Positions 11,673 through 19,858 of a DNA stretch of 64,000 nt are shown here, piece by piece; the first letter of the stretch is position 1; every line of letters begins with the position of its first letter. The stretch spans positions 1-64,000 of the forward strand of contig NZ_LQXM01000022.1 in assembly GCF_001648555.1 (NCBI RefSeq), written 5' to 3'. The notes beneath the pieces were generated by a model. It had not been told where the DNA came from and did not search any database. It worked only from the letters and a program-made list of their open reading frames with translations. Source of the DNA: Rossellomorea aquimaris TF-12 (GTDB taxonomy: Bacteria; Bacillota; Bacilli; Bacillales; Bacillaceae_B). The position numbers and the translations under genes are program-made.

Positions 11673-11696
11673 TTGAAATGTAAGCGTTTGTATCTT
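11668..11696 (+). promoter_or_regulatory. Possible promoter of the alpha-glucosidase gene
   Basis: TTGCAT (11668-11673) and TATCTT (11691-11696) are 17 bp apart. Both overlap the two operators, which would suit repression by occlusion. The boxes are only moderate matches. Confidence 0.35.
11678..11692. promoter_or_regulatory. Second LacI-family operator, one mismatch from cre
   Basis: ATGTAAGCGTTTGTA matches the cre consensus except for T in place of the conserved C near the 3' end. It lies exactly 20 bp centre-to-centre from the first site, so on the same face of the helix. Confidence 0.5.
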
Positions 11697-11720
11697 ACTA
11701 TACTTTGATGAGGTGTTACG

Positions 11721-13385
11721 ATGAAGAAGGCGTGGCGTAAAGAAGCAGTAGGCTATCAAATTTATCCGAGAAGTTTTCAGGATTCAAATGGAGATGGAAT
11801 TGGAGATTTACAAGGGGTTATTCAACGATTAGATTATATTAAAGAACTAGGAATAGATGTCATTTGGATTTGTCCAATGTATAAGTCACCTAATGATGAT
11901 AATGGATATGATATTTCGGATTATCAAGATATCATGGAAGATTTCGGTACAATGGAAGATTTCGATCAATTGCTTCAAGAAGTTCATAATAGAGACATGA
12001 AGCTGATCATTGATCTTGTTCTAAATCACACTAGTGACGAACACCCTTGGTTTATTGAATCAAGCAGTTCTAAGAGAAATCCTAAACGTGACTGGTACAT
12101 TTGGAGAGATGGTATTAAAGGGAAAGAACCTAATAATTGGGAAAGTATCTTCGGTGGGTCTGCTTGGCAATATGACGAGGAAACGGATCAATATTTTCTT
12201 CACGTATTTTCAACCAAACAACCGGATTTGAATTGGGAAAATGAAGAGGTACGAGATGCCCTGTATGATACTGTAAATTGGTGGCTAGATAAAGGAATTG
12301 ACGGTTTCAGAATTGATGCTATTAGCCATATTAAAAAACGACCAGGTCTACCTGACATGCCAAATCCTAAGAAGAAGAAATATGTGTCTTCTTTTGACAT
12401 GCACATGAATCAAAAAGGAATCCATACATTCTTACAAGAGTTCAAAGACCGTACGTATTCAAACTATGATGTGATGACAGTCGGGGAAGCAAACGGTGTG
12501 AAAGCTGATGAAGCTGAGCTATGGGTTGGAAAAGAAAATGGGAAAATGGATATGATTTTTCAATTTGAGCATTTAGGGTTATGGGATGCTGAAACGAATC
12601 CAGAACTAGATATCGTTGAGTTAAAGAAAGTATTGACTCGTTGGCAAAAAGGACTTGAAGGCAATGGTTGGAATGCTCTATTTATCGAGAACCATGATAA
12701 ACCAAGAGTTGTATCTACATGGGGGAATGATAAAGAATTATGGAGAGAAAGTGCCACCGCTATGGCAACGATGTATTTCTTAATGCAAGGAACACCGTTT
12801 ATTTACCAAGGACAAGAAATTGGTATGACAAATGTTCAATTCCCTTCTATCACAGACTATGATGATGTAGCTGTGAAAAATTTATATCGTCTAAAGCGCG
12901 AAGAAGGTGTAGAGCATCAGGAAATCATGGAAATTATTTGGGCTTCTTCCCGGGATAACAGCCGGACACCAATGCAGTGGTCAGATGAAGAAAACAGTGG
13001 ATTTACAACTGGAATACCATGGATGAAAGTGAATCCAAACTATAAAACCATTAATGTAAGAGCTCAAGAAAAGGATGATACTTCAATCCTTGCTTTCTAC
13101 AAAAAAATGATATCATTAAAGAAAACGGAAGATATTTTCACTTATGGAACCTATGATCTTCTTCTTGAGAAAGATCCACAAATTTATGCTTATACACGAA
13201 CAACGGAGAATGAGGCCATGGTTGTCATCACCAACCTATCCACCAAAGCAGCAGTTTGTGACTTAGGGAATATAGAGGTTTATTTTTCCAATCTTCTCCT
13301 AAATAACTATAATGTTCAAGATCATCAAAAAATGAGTAAGGTGTCTCTTCTACCTTACGAAGCGAGAGTATATCGATTAAAATAA
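11721..13385 (+). CDS. malL: Alpha-glucosidase / oligo-1,6-glucosidase (GH13)
   Basis: A cytosolic glycoside hydrolase of family GH13 that releases glucose from the non-reducing end of malto- or isomalto-oligosaccharides. The N-terminal YQIYPRSFQDSNGDGIGDL, the nucleophile D199 (DGFRID), acid/base E256 (VGEAN) and D326 (ENHD) are all present; 554 aa, close to B. cereus oligo-1,6-glucosidase. It stands alone between two terminators behind two tandem cre-like operators. The substrate preference (alpha-1,4 or alpha-1,6) and the symbol are uncertain; the family is sure. No transporter gene is adjacent. Confidence 0.88.
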   Translation: MKKAWRKEAVGYQIYPRSFQDSNGDGIGDLQGVIQRLDYIKELGIDVIWICPMYKSPNDDNGYDISDYQDIMEDFGTMEDFDQLLQEVHNRDMKLIIDLVLNHTSDEHPWFIESSSSKRNPKRDWYIWRDGIKGKEPNNWESIFGGSAWQYDEETDQYFLHVFSTKQPDLNWENEEVRDALYDTVNWWLDKGIDGFRIDAISHIKKRPGLPDMPNPKKKKYVSSFDMHMNQKGIHTFLQEFKDRTYSNYDVMTVGEANGVKADEAELWVGKENGKMDMIFQFEHLGLWDAETNPELDIVELKKVLTRWQKGLEGNGWNALFIENHDKPRVVSTWGNDKELWRESATAMATMYFLMQGTPFIYQGQEIGMTNVQFPSITDYDDVAVKNLYRLKREEGVEHQEIMEIIWASSRDNSRTPMQWSDEENSGFTTGIPWMKVNPNYKTINVRAQEKDDTSILAFYKKMISLKKTEDIFTYGTYDLLLEKDPQIYAYTRTTENEAMVVITNLSTKAAVCDLGNIEVYFSNLLLNNYNVQDHQKMSKVSLLPYEARVYRLK

Positions 13386-13395
13386 CAAAAAATAA

Positions 13396-13437
13396 ACAAC
13401 CTGGAATTCTTTTCTGGGTTGTTTTGTGTTTTTTTGG
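13396..13437 (+). terminator. Terminator after the alpha-glucosidase gene
   Basis: An 11-bp stem including two G-T pairs starts ACAACC and closes with GGTTGT around a TTCT loop. It is followed by TTTTGTGTTTTTTT. Confidence 0.8.
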
Positions 13438-13473
13438 AAAAACATGAAAATTATATTGAAAGGGTTTACTTTA

Positions 13474-13502
13474 TTTATGGAATCTTTAGGAGATACTATA
13501 AT
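13474..13502 (+). promoter_or_regulatory. Possible promoter of deoC
   Basis: A perfect TATAAT (13497-13502) lies 76 nt before the deoC ATG. The -35 region at 17 bp spacing, TTTATG (13474-13479), is weak. Confidence 0.35.
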
Positions 13503-13577
13503 AAATACTCGTATTTCTTGTCCCTTTTTGATATGATAAGAGAGGTACGTACATCTGTTAAAGGAGAGATAACGATT

Positions 13578-14249
13578 ATGTTAAAAAATATTGCAAGTAT
13601 GATTGATCATACTTTACTTAAACCTGAATCAACGAAGGACCAAGTAGAAGTACTTTGTCAGGAAGCAAAAGAATTTAAATTCGCTTCTGTGTGTGTAAAT
13701 CCAACGTGGGTTCAATATTCAAGTGAATTATTAAAAGGTACAGAAGTAAAAGTTTGTACAGTAATTGGTTTCCCATTAGGAGCTTCTACTCCTGAAACGA
13801 AAGCATTTGAAACAAAGGATGCTATTGAAAAGGGTGCAACGGAAGTTGATATGGTTATTAATATCGGCGCATTAAAAAGCGGTGATGATGAACTTGTGAA
13901 ACGTGATATCGAAGCTGTAGTTGCTGCTTCAAAAGGTAAGGCACTTTCAAAAGTAATCATTGAAACTTGTCTATTATCAGACGAAGAGAAAGTGAAAGCA
14001 TGCAAATTAGCTGTAGAAGCTGGAGCTGATTATGTAAAAACATCAACAGGATTCTCTACTGGAGGAGCGACTGTTGAAGATATCGCTCTTATGAGAAAAA
14101 CTGTAGGACCAGATCTAGGTGTGAAAGCTTCTGGTGGAGTCCGTTCTGCTGAAGATGCTAAAGCAATGATCGATGCAGGAGCTACTCGTCTTGGAGCGAG
14201 CTCTGGAGTGAAAATTGTACAAGGTTTAACAAGTGATTCTGATTATTAA
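13578..14249 (+). CDS. deoC: Deoxyribose-phosphate aldolase
   Basis: Cleaves 2-deoxyribose-5-phosphate to glyceraldehyde-3-phosphate and acetaldehyde in deoxynucleoside catabolism. Schiff-base lysine K154 (DYVKTSTGF), K183 (GVKASGGVR) and D92 (EVDMVINIG) are visible; 223 aa, the usual Bacillus length. ATG 13578 follows AAAGGAGAG (13560-13568). The frame is open for 53 more codons upstream, but those run into the preceding terminator and lack a ribosome site. It sits alone, without the nupC or pdp genes often found with deoC. Confidence 0.95.
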   Translation: MLKNIASMIDHTLLKPESTKDQVEVLCQEAKEFKFASVCVNPTWVQYSSELLKGTEVKVCTVIGFPLGASTPETKAFETKDAIEKGATEVDMVINIGALKSGDDELVKRDIEAVVAASKGKALSKVIIETCLLSDEEKVKACKLAVEAGADYVKTSTGFSTGGATVEDIALMRKTVGPDLGVKASGGVRSAEDAKAMIDAGATRLGASSGVKIVQGLTSDSDY

Positions 14250-14258
14250 TAACTATAG

Positions 14259-14296
14259 AAAAGCTGAATGAGGCTATGCCTCATTCAGCTTTTTTT
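14259..14296. terminator. Bidirectional terminator between deoC and yqeW
   Basis: A 14-bp perfect stem AAGCTGAATGAGGC (14261-14274) / GCCTCATTCAGCTT (14278-14291) is flanked by A- and T-runs. It serves both converging genes; the yqeW stop codon and last codons lie inside it. Confidence 0.92.
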
Positions 14297-15216
14297 GGTA
14301 GGTGAAGATTTTCAATGAAACGGGCGAATGAATGAGCAAATGGCAGAACTAGAAGGGAGCATAGGATATTAAAAATTACACTGGCATGAGCGAGCTGTAA
14401 ATCTGGAGAATGGGCTAAAGATTGAACAACGGATCTTAAAATGGGAATGAGAGGGAGAAAGAATAAAACTCCTAATACATTTAGCCAAATATGTGCATAG
14501 GCTGTCAATTTGGCCTCGTTCCCGCCGCCGATGCTGGCTATAAATGCAGTAATACAAGTTCCGATATTCGCTCCAAGCATAATAGCAATTCCTGCATCCA
14601 AATCAATGGAGTTAGCAGCAAGAAATCCCATCGTTACGCCTGTCACTACCGTGCTTGATTGAATAGTGGCAGTTAAGATACATCCAATGAATAAAGCAAG
14701 AAACAGGTGTTCATTTACTTCAAGAATATAGGATCGTAATGACTCATGTTTTGTTAATGGTGTTGCTAACCATTGAATAGCCTGTATAGAAGTGAAAATC
14801 AGTCCAAAGCCGATACATATAAAAGCAGTACTTTTCAATGTTGGAGAAGGAAGAGCATACATAATAACTCCCAAAACCATAGAAGGGATAATAAGATAAT
14901 TCATATTTAAAGTGAACATTTCAAGGGTAAAGGTAGTACCAATGTTAGTACCAAGCATTATGCCAATTGTTTGCCTAAAAGGAATAAGTCCAGAAGAGGC
15001 AAGTCCAACAGTTAACACCATTACTGCTGAACTACTGTGAATAAGAGCAGTGACAATGGTACCAGTGAAAACCCCTTTAGTAGCTGTGTTTGTTAAGTAG
15101 TGGAGCACGGATTTAATTTTCGTGTTTGCAATATTAAAGAGGCCAGTTCTTAACCAGGTCATACCGGTTAAAAAACATAATATAAAAAATATAAAGGCAA
15201 GTATATGTAATAGCAT
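14281..15216 (-). CDS. yqeW: Na+/phosphate symporter family membrane protein YqeW
   Basis: A member of the Na/Pi cotransporter family (PF02690 type), probably importing phosphate with sodium. Two copies of the family repeat are visible, with the QSSS-like signatures ALIHSSSAVMVLTVG and ATIQSSTVVTGVTMG and the paired MLGTNIGTTFT and MLGANIGTCIT; about eight membrane segments; 311 aa. It lacks the C-terminal PhoU-like domain carried by the second family member at 53500. The ATG follows GGGAGGAGG on the minus strand. Substrate is inferred from family only. Confidence 0.85.
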   Translation of the reverse strand: MLLHILAFIFFILCFLTGMTWLRTGLFNIANTKIKSVLHYLTNTATKGVFTGTIVTALIHSSSAVMVLTVGLASSGLIPFRQTIGIMLGTNIGTTFTLEMFTLNMNYLIIPSMVLGVIMYALPSPTLKSTAFICIGFGLIFTSIQAIQWLATPLTKHESLRSYILEVNEHLFLALFIGCILTATIQSSTVVTGVTMGFLAANSIDLDAGIAIMLGANIGTCITAFIASIGGGNEAKLTAYAHIWLNVLGVLFFLPLIPILRSVVQSLAHSPDLQLAHASVIFNILCSLLVLPFAHSFARFIENLHLPKKAE

Positions 15217-15317
15217 GTTCCTCCTCCCTTTTAGACGAGAATTCTACTTTCATTTATATAATGTATGGGAAAAGATAAGAGACATGCCTATTTAAACAAG
15301 CAATTATATAGAAATTG

Positions 15318-15346
15318 TTGACCTATCTCAAGACATATATTATAAT
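15318..15346 (+). promoter_or_regulatory. Strong promoter of rpsU
   Basis: TTGACC (15318-15323) and a perfect TATAAT (15341-15346) are separated by 17 bp. Transcription should start near 15353, giving a leader of about 215 nt before rpsU. Confidence 0.85.
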
Positions 15347-15352
15347 GGCAAA

Positions 15353-15549
15353 GTACATGGATTTCTTTATGTAAATAAAGAATTTCATCCAAGAAAGACA
15401 TACACTTTCTGTCCCCTTGTGACAAATACAACAAGGGCGAAGCCATACCTATTGGTGAAGTAAAGGACGTTAGAGCTTAAATGATCTTACGTCTAGGAAA
15501 AATGGACCTATCCATTTTCTTGACTTGAACATGTAAGTGTAGTGTGTTC
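15353..15549 (+). ncRNA. Structured 5' leader of rpsU (candidate cis-regulatory RNA)
   Basis: Five separate hairpins can be drawn in about 165 nt: 15363-15382 (8-bp stem, GTAA loop), 15392-15410 (6 bp), 15414-15437 (7 bp), 15466-15493 (9 positions with one U-U mismatch) and 15499-15518 (8-bp stem, CCTA loop). I do not recognise it as a named riboswitch or ribosomal leader. Autoregulation by S21 or control by growth is a guess. Confidence 0.5.
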
Positions 15550-15567
15550 GGAGGGAGGGAAAGAGAG

Positions 15568-15741
15568 ATGTCAAAAACAGTTGTTCGTAAAAACGAATCG
15601 CTTGAAGATGCTCTTCGTCGCTTCAAACGCTCAGTTTCTAAAACAGGAACTTTACAAGAGTTTAGAAAGCGCGAATTTTATGAAAAGCCAAGCGTAAAAC
15701 GCAAAAAGAAATCAGAAGCAGCAAGAAAACGTAAGTTCTAA
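15568..15741 (+). CDS. rpsU: 30S ribosomal protein S21
   Basis: The small basic subunit protein bS21, located near the mRNA exit of the 30S platform. 57 aa beginning [20 protein letters not shown] and ending in a Lys/Arg-rich tail. ATG 15568 was chosen over the in-frame ATG 15544 because it gives the family N-terminus and follows GGAGGGAGG. It is 14 nt before yqeY, with which it forms a conserved Bacillus pair, and has a strong promoter and a long structured leader. Confidence 0.96.
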   Translation: MSKTVVRKNESLEDALRRFKRSVSKTGTLQEFRKREFYEKPSVKRKKKSEAARKRKF

Positions 15742-15755
15742 GAGAGGGTGTAAGC

Positions 15756-16202
15756 ATGAGTCTTCTCACTCGTTTAAATGATGATATGAAACAAGCGATG
15801 AAAAATAAAGAAAAAGAGAAACTTTCTGTTATCCGTATGCTTAAGGCTTCACTTCAAAATGAAGCGATTAAACATGGAAAACAGGAACTCTCTGAAGACG
15901 AAGAGTTGACTGTCCTTTCTCGTGAAGTGAAGCAAAGGAAAGACTCCCTCCAAGAATTTAGAAACGCAGGTCGTGAAGATCTCGTTGAGAAAATTCAAAC
16001 AGAACTGACTTACGTCGAAATATATATGCCTAAACAGCTTTCAGAAGAAGAGGTCTCAGCCATTGTTCAAGAAACAATGGTTGAGGTAGGTGCTACTACT
16101 AAAGCTGATATGGGTAAAGTGATGGGAGCAATCATGCCTAAATTAAAAGGGAAAGCCGATGGAGCTCTCGTCAACAAACTTGTTCTTCAACATCTATCAT
16201 AA
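15756..16202 (+). CDS. yqeY: YqeY, GatB/YqeY-domain protein
   Basis: A small cytosolic protein of the YqeY family, related to the C-terminal tRNA-binding domain of GatB and GatE; its exact role is unsettled. It contains the characteristic [36 protein letters not shown] and the C-terminal [23 protein letters not shown]; 148 aa, full family length. It is co-transcribed with rpsU and followed by a strong terminator. Confidence 0.93.
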   Translation: MSLLTRLNDDMKQAMKNKEKEKLSVIRMLKASLQNEAIKHGKQELSEDEELTVLSREVKQRKDSLQEFRNAGREDLVEKIQTELTYVEIYMPKQLSEEEVSAIVQETMVEVGATTKADMGKVMGAIMPKLKGKADGALVNKLVLQHLS

Positions 16203-16205
16203 GAT

Positions 16206-16244
16206 AAAAAACCGAGAAGCCTTTGTGGCTTCTCGGTTTTTTAT
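16206..16244 (+). terminator. Terminator after rpsU-yqeY
   Basis: A 15-bp perfect stem starting AAAAACCGAGAAGCC and closing GGCTTCTCGGTTTTT around TTTGT, followed by further T residues. Confidence 0.95.
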
Positions 16245-16355
16245 TGTTCAATTGTTGTTTAGTTGGATCGTATTATTCATATTGTTCATATTTGATAATA
16301 AAGTGCCCAAGGTGGGAATTATATTTAAAAGTTGATAAAAAAGCGGTTACGGAAA

Positions 16356-16460
16356 TGGAAGTTGAAAATAAAAGTTGAAAAGTTAAAAATAAAACTTCGA
16401 AAGTTAAAAATAAAAAGTCAAAAGTTGAAAATAAATCATGAAAAGTTGATAATATACATG
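16356..16460 (+). repeat. Five 21-bp tandem repeats reading as heptad repeats
   Basis: Five consecutive 21-bp units (starts 16356, 16377, 16398, 16419, 16440), each built on GAAAGTTAAAAATAAAA-like sequence. In the frame of 16332-16526 (TTG start) they read as seven-residue units KLKIKVE, KLKIKLR, KLKIKSQ, KLKINHE, KLIIYMS. No convincing ribosome site precedes TTG 16332, so a coding role is not established. It is more likely an intergenic variable-number repeat, but the intact phase is noted. Confidence 0.7.
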
Positions 16461-16640
16461 TCACACCTTTCTTTTAGACTCATATCGGTACTGCTTTACC
16501 CGTTTATCAGAGCCTGCCACCAGTAAAACAATTTTCAGGTAGTTTTTTTCCTCTATTTTGATGACTCTTAATGATTAGCTTCACAATACATATAATAAAG
16601 ACCGAGCCCGACCGCTATACATACCATTATTATTAAAAAG
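16461..16640. other. Intergenic stretch before nfeD, nothing recognised
   Basis: AT-rich sequence between the 21-bp repeats and the sigma-W-type promoter. No terminator, known RNA or credible coding frame was recognised. Confidence 0.4.
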
Positions 16641-16641
16641 T

Positions 16642-16668
16642 TGAAACTATTTCATTAGGTCATACGTA
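16642..16668 (+). promoter_or_regulatory. Sigma-W-type promoter of nfeD-floA-yqfB
   Basis: TGAAAC (16642-16647) and CGTA (16665-16668) are 17 bp apart, matching the sigma-W consensus TGAAAC-N16/17-CGTA. The orthologous B. subtilis yqeZ operon belongs to the sigma-W envelope-stress regulon, which supports the call. Confidence 0.75.
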
Positions 16669-16709
16669 CATAGAGTATCAAGGAATATTATTGAAACGAG
16701 GGGGTTAAG

Positions 16710-18023
16710 GTGAAAAAAAGTATACTTATTTTTATCATGATGTTTTTGGGGTTTAGTTTTCTACAGCCCCTTATAAGTTCCGCTGAGAAAGAAAAAAAAG
16801 AAGTATACGTTATCCCAATTCACGAAGAAGTAGAGAAAGGTCTTCATGCGTTTTTAAAAAGAGCTATAAATGATGCAGAAGCCAACAATGCTGAACTTAT
16901 TATTTTTGATATCGACACTCCGGGGGGATTGGTTGATGCTGCTGGTGATATAGGTCAGCTTCTCGACGGGATCGAGACAAAAACGATTGCACTTGTGAAT
17001 AACCATGCACTATCAGCAGGTGCTTTCATTGCGTTACATGCAGAAGAGATTTATATGGTTCCAAATGGTCAGATGGGGGCAGCAGCAGTTATTGATCAAG
17101 CAGGAAATGCTGCAGATAAAAAAGCTCAAAGCTATTGGCTGTCTGCAATGAAGAGTGCTGCTGAATCAAATGGAAGAGATCCTCAATATGCTCTGGCAAT
17201 GGCAGATGAAACTGTTGAAATAAAAGAGTTAGGGATAGACAAGGGTGAATTATTAACATTAGGTTCTAAAGAAGCGAAGGAAATTGGCTATTCCGAGGGA
17301 ACGGTTAAGAATCTAGATGAGCTTCTTCAAAGTCTTAACATTGATAAAGCATCTGTTAAAGAAGTGGATGAAACCTTTGCTGAGAAATTGGCTCGTTTTA
17401 TTACCAATCCGATTGTAGTTCCTATTCTCCTTTCATTAGCAAGCTTAGGTTTGATAGTTGAACTTTATTCACCGGGGTTTGGGATTGCTGGTTCAATTGG
17501 ATTAGCTTCTCTTCTATTATTCTTTTATGGTCATTTAGTTGCTGGCCTAGCTGGATATGAGACCATTATTCTTTTCATTATTGGTGTTCTCCTCATCGTA
17601 GCTGAATTTTTCCTTCCAGGGGGAATAGCAGGAGCTCTAGGAATTATTGGGATTCTGGCTAGTATCCTTTTAGCGGGGGGGAATGTAGTGCAAATGGGGA
17701 TATCACTTCTTATCGCTTTACTTATTGCTGTTATTGCTATGATTATATTTGTAAAGGTGTTTGGTAAGCGAATGAAAATTTTCAATAAAATAATATTAAA
17801 AGATTCTACCAGTACTGAAAGTGGTTATGTATCAAACGCTAATCGTCTAGAACTGATTGGGAAGATAGGCGTGACAAAAACGGCACTAAGACCTTCTGGA
17901 ACGATTATCGTTGAGGATGAACGAATAGACGCTGTTTCTGAAGGTGGATTCATTCAAGCAGACCAAAAAGTGAAAATCGTGAAAGTAGAAGGTTCCCGTA
18001 TCGTCGTAAGAGATATTTCATAA
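16710..18023 (+). CDS. yqeZ: NfeD family membrane serine protease (YqeZ)
   Basis: A long-form NfeD protein: signal peptide (about 1-25), ClpP-like serine protease domain with candidate dyad S102 (ALSAGAF) and K137/K138, four or five membrane segments (about 230-355) and a C-terminal soluble OB-fold NfeD domain; 437 aa. These proteins partner with flotillins and stomatins, and floA follows 19 nt downstream. GTG 16710 follows GAGGGGG. The sigma-W-type promoter suggests induction by envelope stress; the B. subtilis operon is linked to sublancin resistance. Confidence 0.92.
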   Translation: MKKSILIFIMMFLGFSFLQPLISSAEKEKKEVYVIPIHEEVEKGLHAFLKRAINDAEANNAELIIFDIDTPGGLVDAAGDIGQLLDGIETKTIALVNNHALSAGAFIALHAEEIYMVPNGQMGAAAVIDQAGNAADKKAQSYWLSAMKSAAESNGRDPQYALAMADETVEIKELGIDKGELLTLGSKEAKEIGYSEGTVKNLDELLQSLNIDKASVKEVDETFAEKLARFITNPIVVPILLSLASLGLIVELYSPGFGIAGSIGLASLLLFFYGHLVAGLAGYETIILFIIGVLLIVAEFFLPGGIAGALGIIGILASILLAGGNVVQMGISLLIALLIAVIAMIIFVKVFGKRMKIFNKIILKDSTSTESGYVSNANRLELIGKIGVTKTALRPSGTIIVEDERIDAVSEGGFIQADQKVKIVKVEGSRIVVRDIS

Positions 18024-18042
18024 AATTCAGGAGGTAACAAAC

Positions 18043-19050
18043 ATGGTTATAGGACCAAGTACGATTTTATTGCTCGTGGCTATAGTGGTAGGAATTATTG
18101 TATTAGCCGTTTTATTCACATTTGTTCCAGTGATGCTTTGGATTTCAGCAATTGCAGCTGGTGTAAGAATTAGTATCTTTACATTAATCGGAATGAGACT
18201 TAGACGTGTTATTCCAAGCAGGATCATTAATCCACTAATCAAAGCCCATAAAGCAGGAATTAGTGTAAGTATTAATCAACTGGAAAGTCATTACTTAGCA
18301 GGCGGTAACGTAGACAGAGTTGTCAATGCTTTAATTGCAGCTCATCGTGCTAATATCGAATTATCATTTGAACGCTGTGCAGCCATTGATTTAGCAGGAA
18401 GAGACGTATTGGAAGCTGTACAAATGAGTGTAAACCCTAAGGTGATTGAAACACCGTTTATTGCGGGTGTTGCTATGGACGGTATTGAAGTGAAGGCAAA
18501 AGCACGTATTACCGTTAGAGCAAACATTGACCGATTAGTCGGTGGAGCTGGTGAAGAAACAATCGTAGCACGTGTTGGTGAAGGGATTGTTTCCACAATA
18601 GGTTCTTCTGATAATCATAAAAAGGTTCTTGAGAATCCAGATCTAATTTCACAAACCGTTCTTTCAAAAGGATTAGATGCAGGAACAGCCTTTGAGATTC
18701 TCTCCATTGATATTGCTGATGTTGATATCGGTAAGAATATAGGTGCTGAGTTACAAACAGAACAAGCAGAAGCAGATAAGAATATTGCTCAAGCCAAAGC
18801 AGAGGAAAGAAGAGCGATGGCTGTTGCAAATGAACAAGAAATGAAGGCGAAAGTTCAAGAAATGAGAGCGAAAGTGGTAGAAGCTGAAGCAGAGGTACCA
18901 TTAGCAATGGCTGAAGCGCTTCGTTCAGGTAATATTGGTGTAATGGACTACATGAACTTAAAGAATATCGATGCGGATACAGATATGAGAGATTCCATCG
19001 GGAAACTAACTGGGGATAAGCGCGATCCGCAAAATCCAACTGATGAATAA
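18043..19050 (+). CDS. floA: Flotillin-like protein FloA
   Basis: A membrane scaffold of functional membrane microdomains that affects membrane fluidity and signalling. Two hydrophobic stretches at the N-terminus (about 5-30 and 32-50), an SPFH domain, then a helical Glu/Ala-rich region ([20 protein letters not shown]; about 235-300) typical of flotillin oligomerisation; 335 aa. ATG 18043 follows CAGGAGGTAAC. It is the middle gene of the nfeD-floA-yqfB operon. Confidence 0.95.
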   Translation: MVIGPSTILLLVAIVVGIIVLAVLFTFVPVMLWISAIAAGVRISIFTLIGMRLRRVIPSRIINPLIKAHKAGISVSINQLESHYLAGGNVDRVVNALIAAHRANIELSFERCAAIDLAGRDVLEAVQMSVNPKVIETPFIAGVAMDGIEVKAKARITVRANIDRLVGGAGEETIVARVGEGIVSTIGSSDNHKKVLENPDLISQTVLSKGLDAGTAFEILSIDIADVDIGKNIGAELQTEQAEADKNIAQAKAEERRAMAVANEQEMKAKVQEMRAKVVEAEAEVPLAMAEALRSGNIGVMDYMNLKNIDADTDMRDSIGKLTGDKRDPQNPTDE

Positions 19051-19079
19051 TCTCCCCGTGTGAGGAAGGAGTACTCTCC

Positions 19080-19505
19080 ATGGAAACATTAATTTTCGCG
19101 ATTCTAATTGGGATCATCTCTACTATCTTTAATAAAGTAAAGGATGCGTCGCCAAAGGATAAACCGGTTAAACCAACACCGATTCAATCTGCTCCAACTA
19201 ATCAATCTTCAGAAATGGAGAAGGAAAGCAGCAGAGATAGAGAAAGACGTCCGTCAGACAGAAGATCTTCTCTTCAAACTCGTTTTGAAGAAAAGAAGAA
19301 AGAGATAGAAAGTACTTATCAAAAGCAAGATGTTCGTTCTTCAAGAAGAATTGGTGGATCCAATGACAAGGTGAAAAAGAAAAGTAATGAGAAAACGCCA
19401 ACTGTCTCTCTAGGTTTTGATAACCCGGATGATATCGTAAAAGGATTTATCTTTTCCGAGGTGCTTGGACCTCCTAAGTCAAAAAAATTACATCATCGAA
19501 AATAA
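19080..19505 (+). CDS. yqfB: YqfB-like protein of the floA operon
   Basis: A 141-aa protein with one N-terminal membrane segment (METLIFAILIGIISTIFNKV) followed by a long, highly charged, probably disordered region rich in Ser, Arg and Lys (about 20-115) and a short C-terminal conserved-looking patch (NPDDIVKGFIFSEVLGPPKS). It occupies the position of yqfB after floA in B. subtilis. Function is unknown; its place suggests a membrane-microdomain or envelope-stress role. Confidence 0.75.
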   Translation: METLIFAILIGIISTIFNKVKDASPKDKPVKPTPIQSAPTNQSSEMEKESSRDRERRPSDRRSSLQTRFEEKKKEIESTYQKQDVRSSRRIGGSNDKVKKKSNEKTPTVSLGFDNPDDIVKGFIFSEVLGPPKSKKLHHRK

Positions 19506-19562
19506 CAGTGATGAAACCTCTTTTCATTTCATAAATATGATATGAAAGGGGGTTCTTTTTTT

Positions 19563-19847
19563 ATGGCAAAAAACTGGGTGCAGCAAATGCGCAAATGGAT
19601 TACACAAACTATGGACTTACCTGAAGATGTCATGATGGACCTTCCTAGAATCACTATGATTGGACAAATTCATATCTACATTGAAAACCACCGTGGTCTG
19701 TTAACGTTTACAGATCGAGAGGTGCGACTTTTATTAAAACAAGGACAGCTGTTGATAAAAGGAGAACAAATTGTCATCAAGATGATTCTTCCAGAAGAAA
19801 TCTTACTTCAAGGAAAAATTACTGAAGTTAACTATATCGAACAATAG
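19563..19847 (+). CDS. yqfC: Sporulation protein YqfC
   Basis: A small protein of the YabP/YqfC family, expressed in the mother cell under sigma-E in B. subtilis. 94 aa; the family signature IHIYIENHRGLLTFTDREV is present. ATG 19563 was chosen because AAAGGGGG (19545-19552) precedes it; the in-frame ATG 19542 lacks a ribosome site. It is followed 11 nt later by yqfD. A sigma-E promoter was not identified with confidence in the 57 nt upstream. Confidence 0.9.
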   Translation: MAKNWVQQMRKWITQTMDLPEDVMMDLPRITMIGQIHIYIENHRGLLTFTDREVRLLLKQGQLLIKGEQIVIKMILPEEILLQGKITEVNYIEQ

Positions 19848-19858
19848 GAGGGAAGGGT

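Noticed and set aside
11489..11683. 64-codon plus-strand frame after mtaB
   Set aside because: It begins in the mtaB terminator stem, has no ribosome site, and covers AT-rich sequence and operators. The product shows no family resemblance.
16273..16464. 63-codon minus-strand frame over the 21-bp repeats
   Set aside because: It is the mirror of the repeat array; any phase-keeping 21-bp repeat gives open frames on both strands. No ribosome site was seen.
18515..19117. 200-codon minus-strand frame opposite floA
   Set aside because: It is a Leu/Ser/His-rich product antisense to the Glu/Ala-rich floA repeat region, a common artefact. There is no ribosome site.
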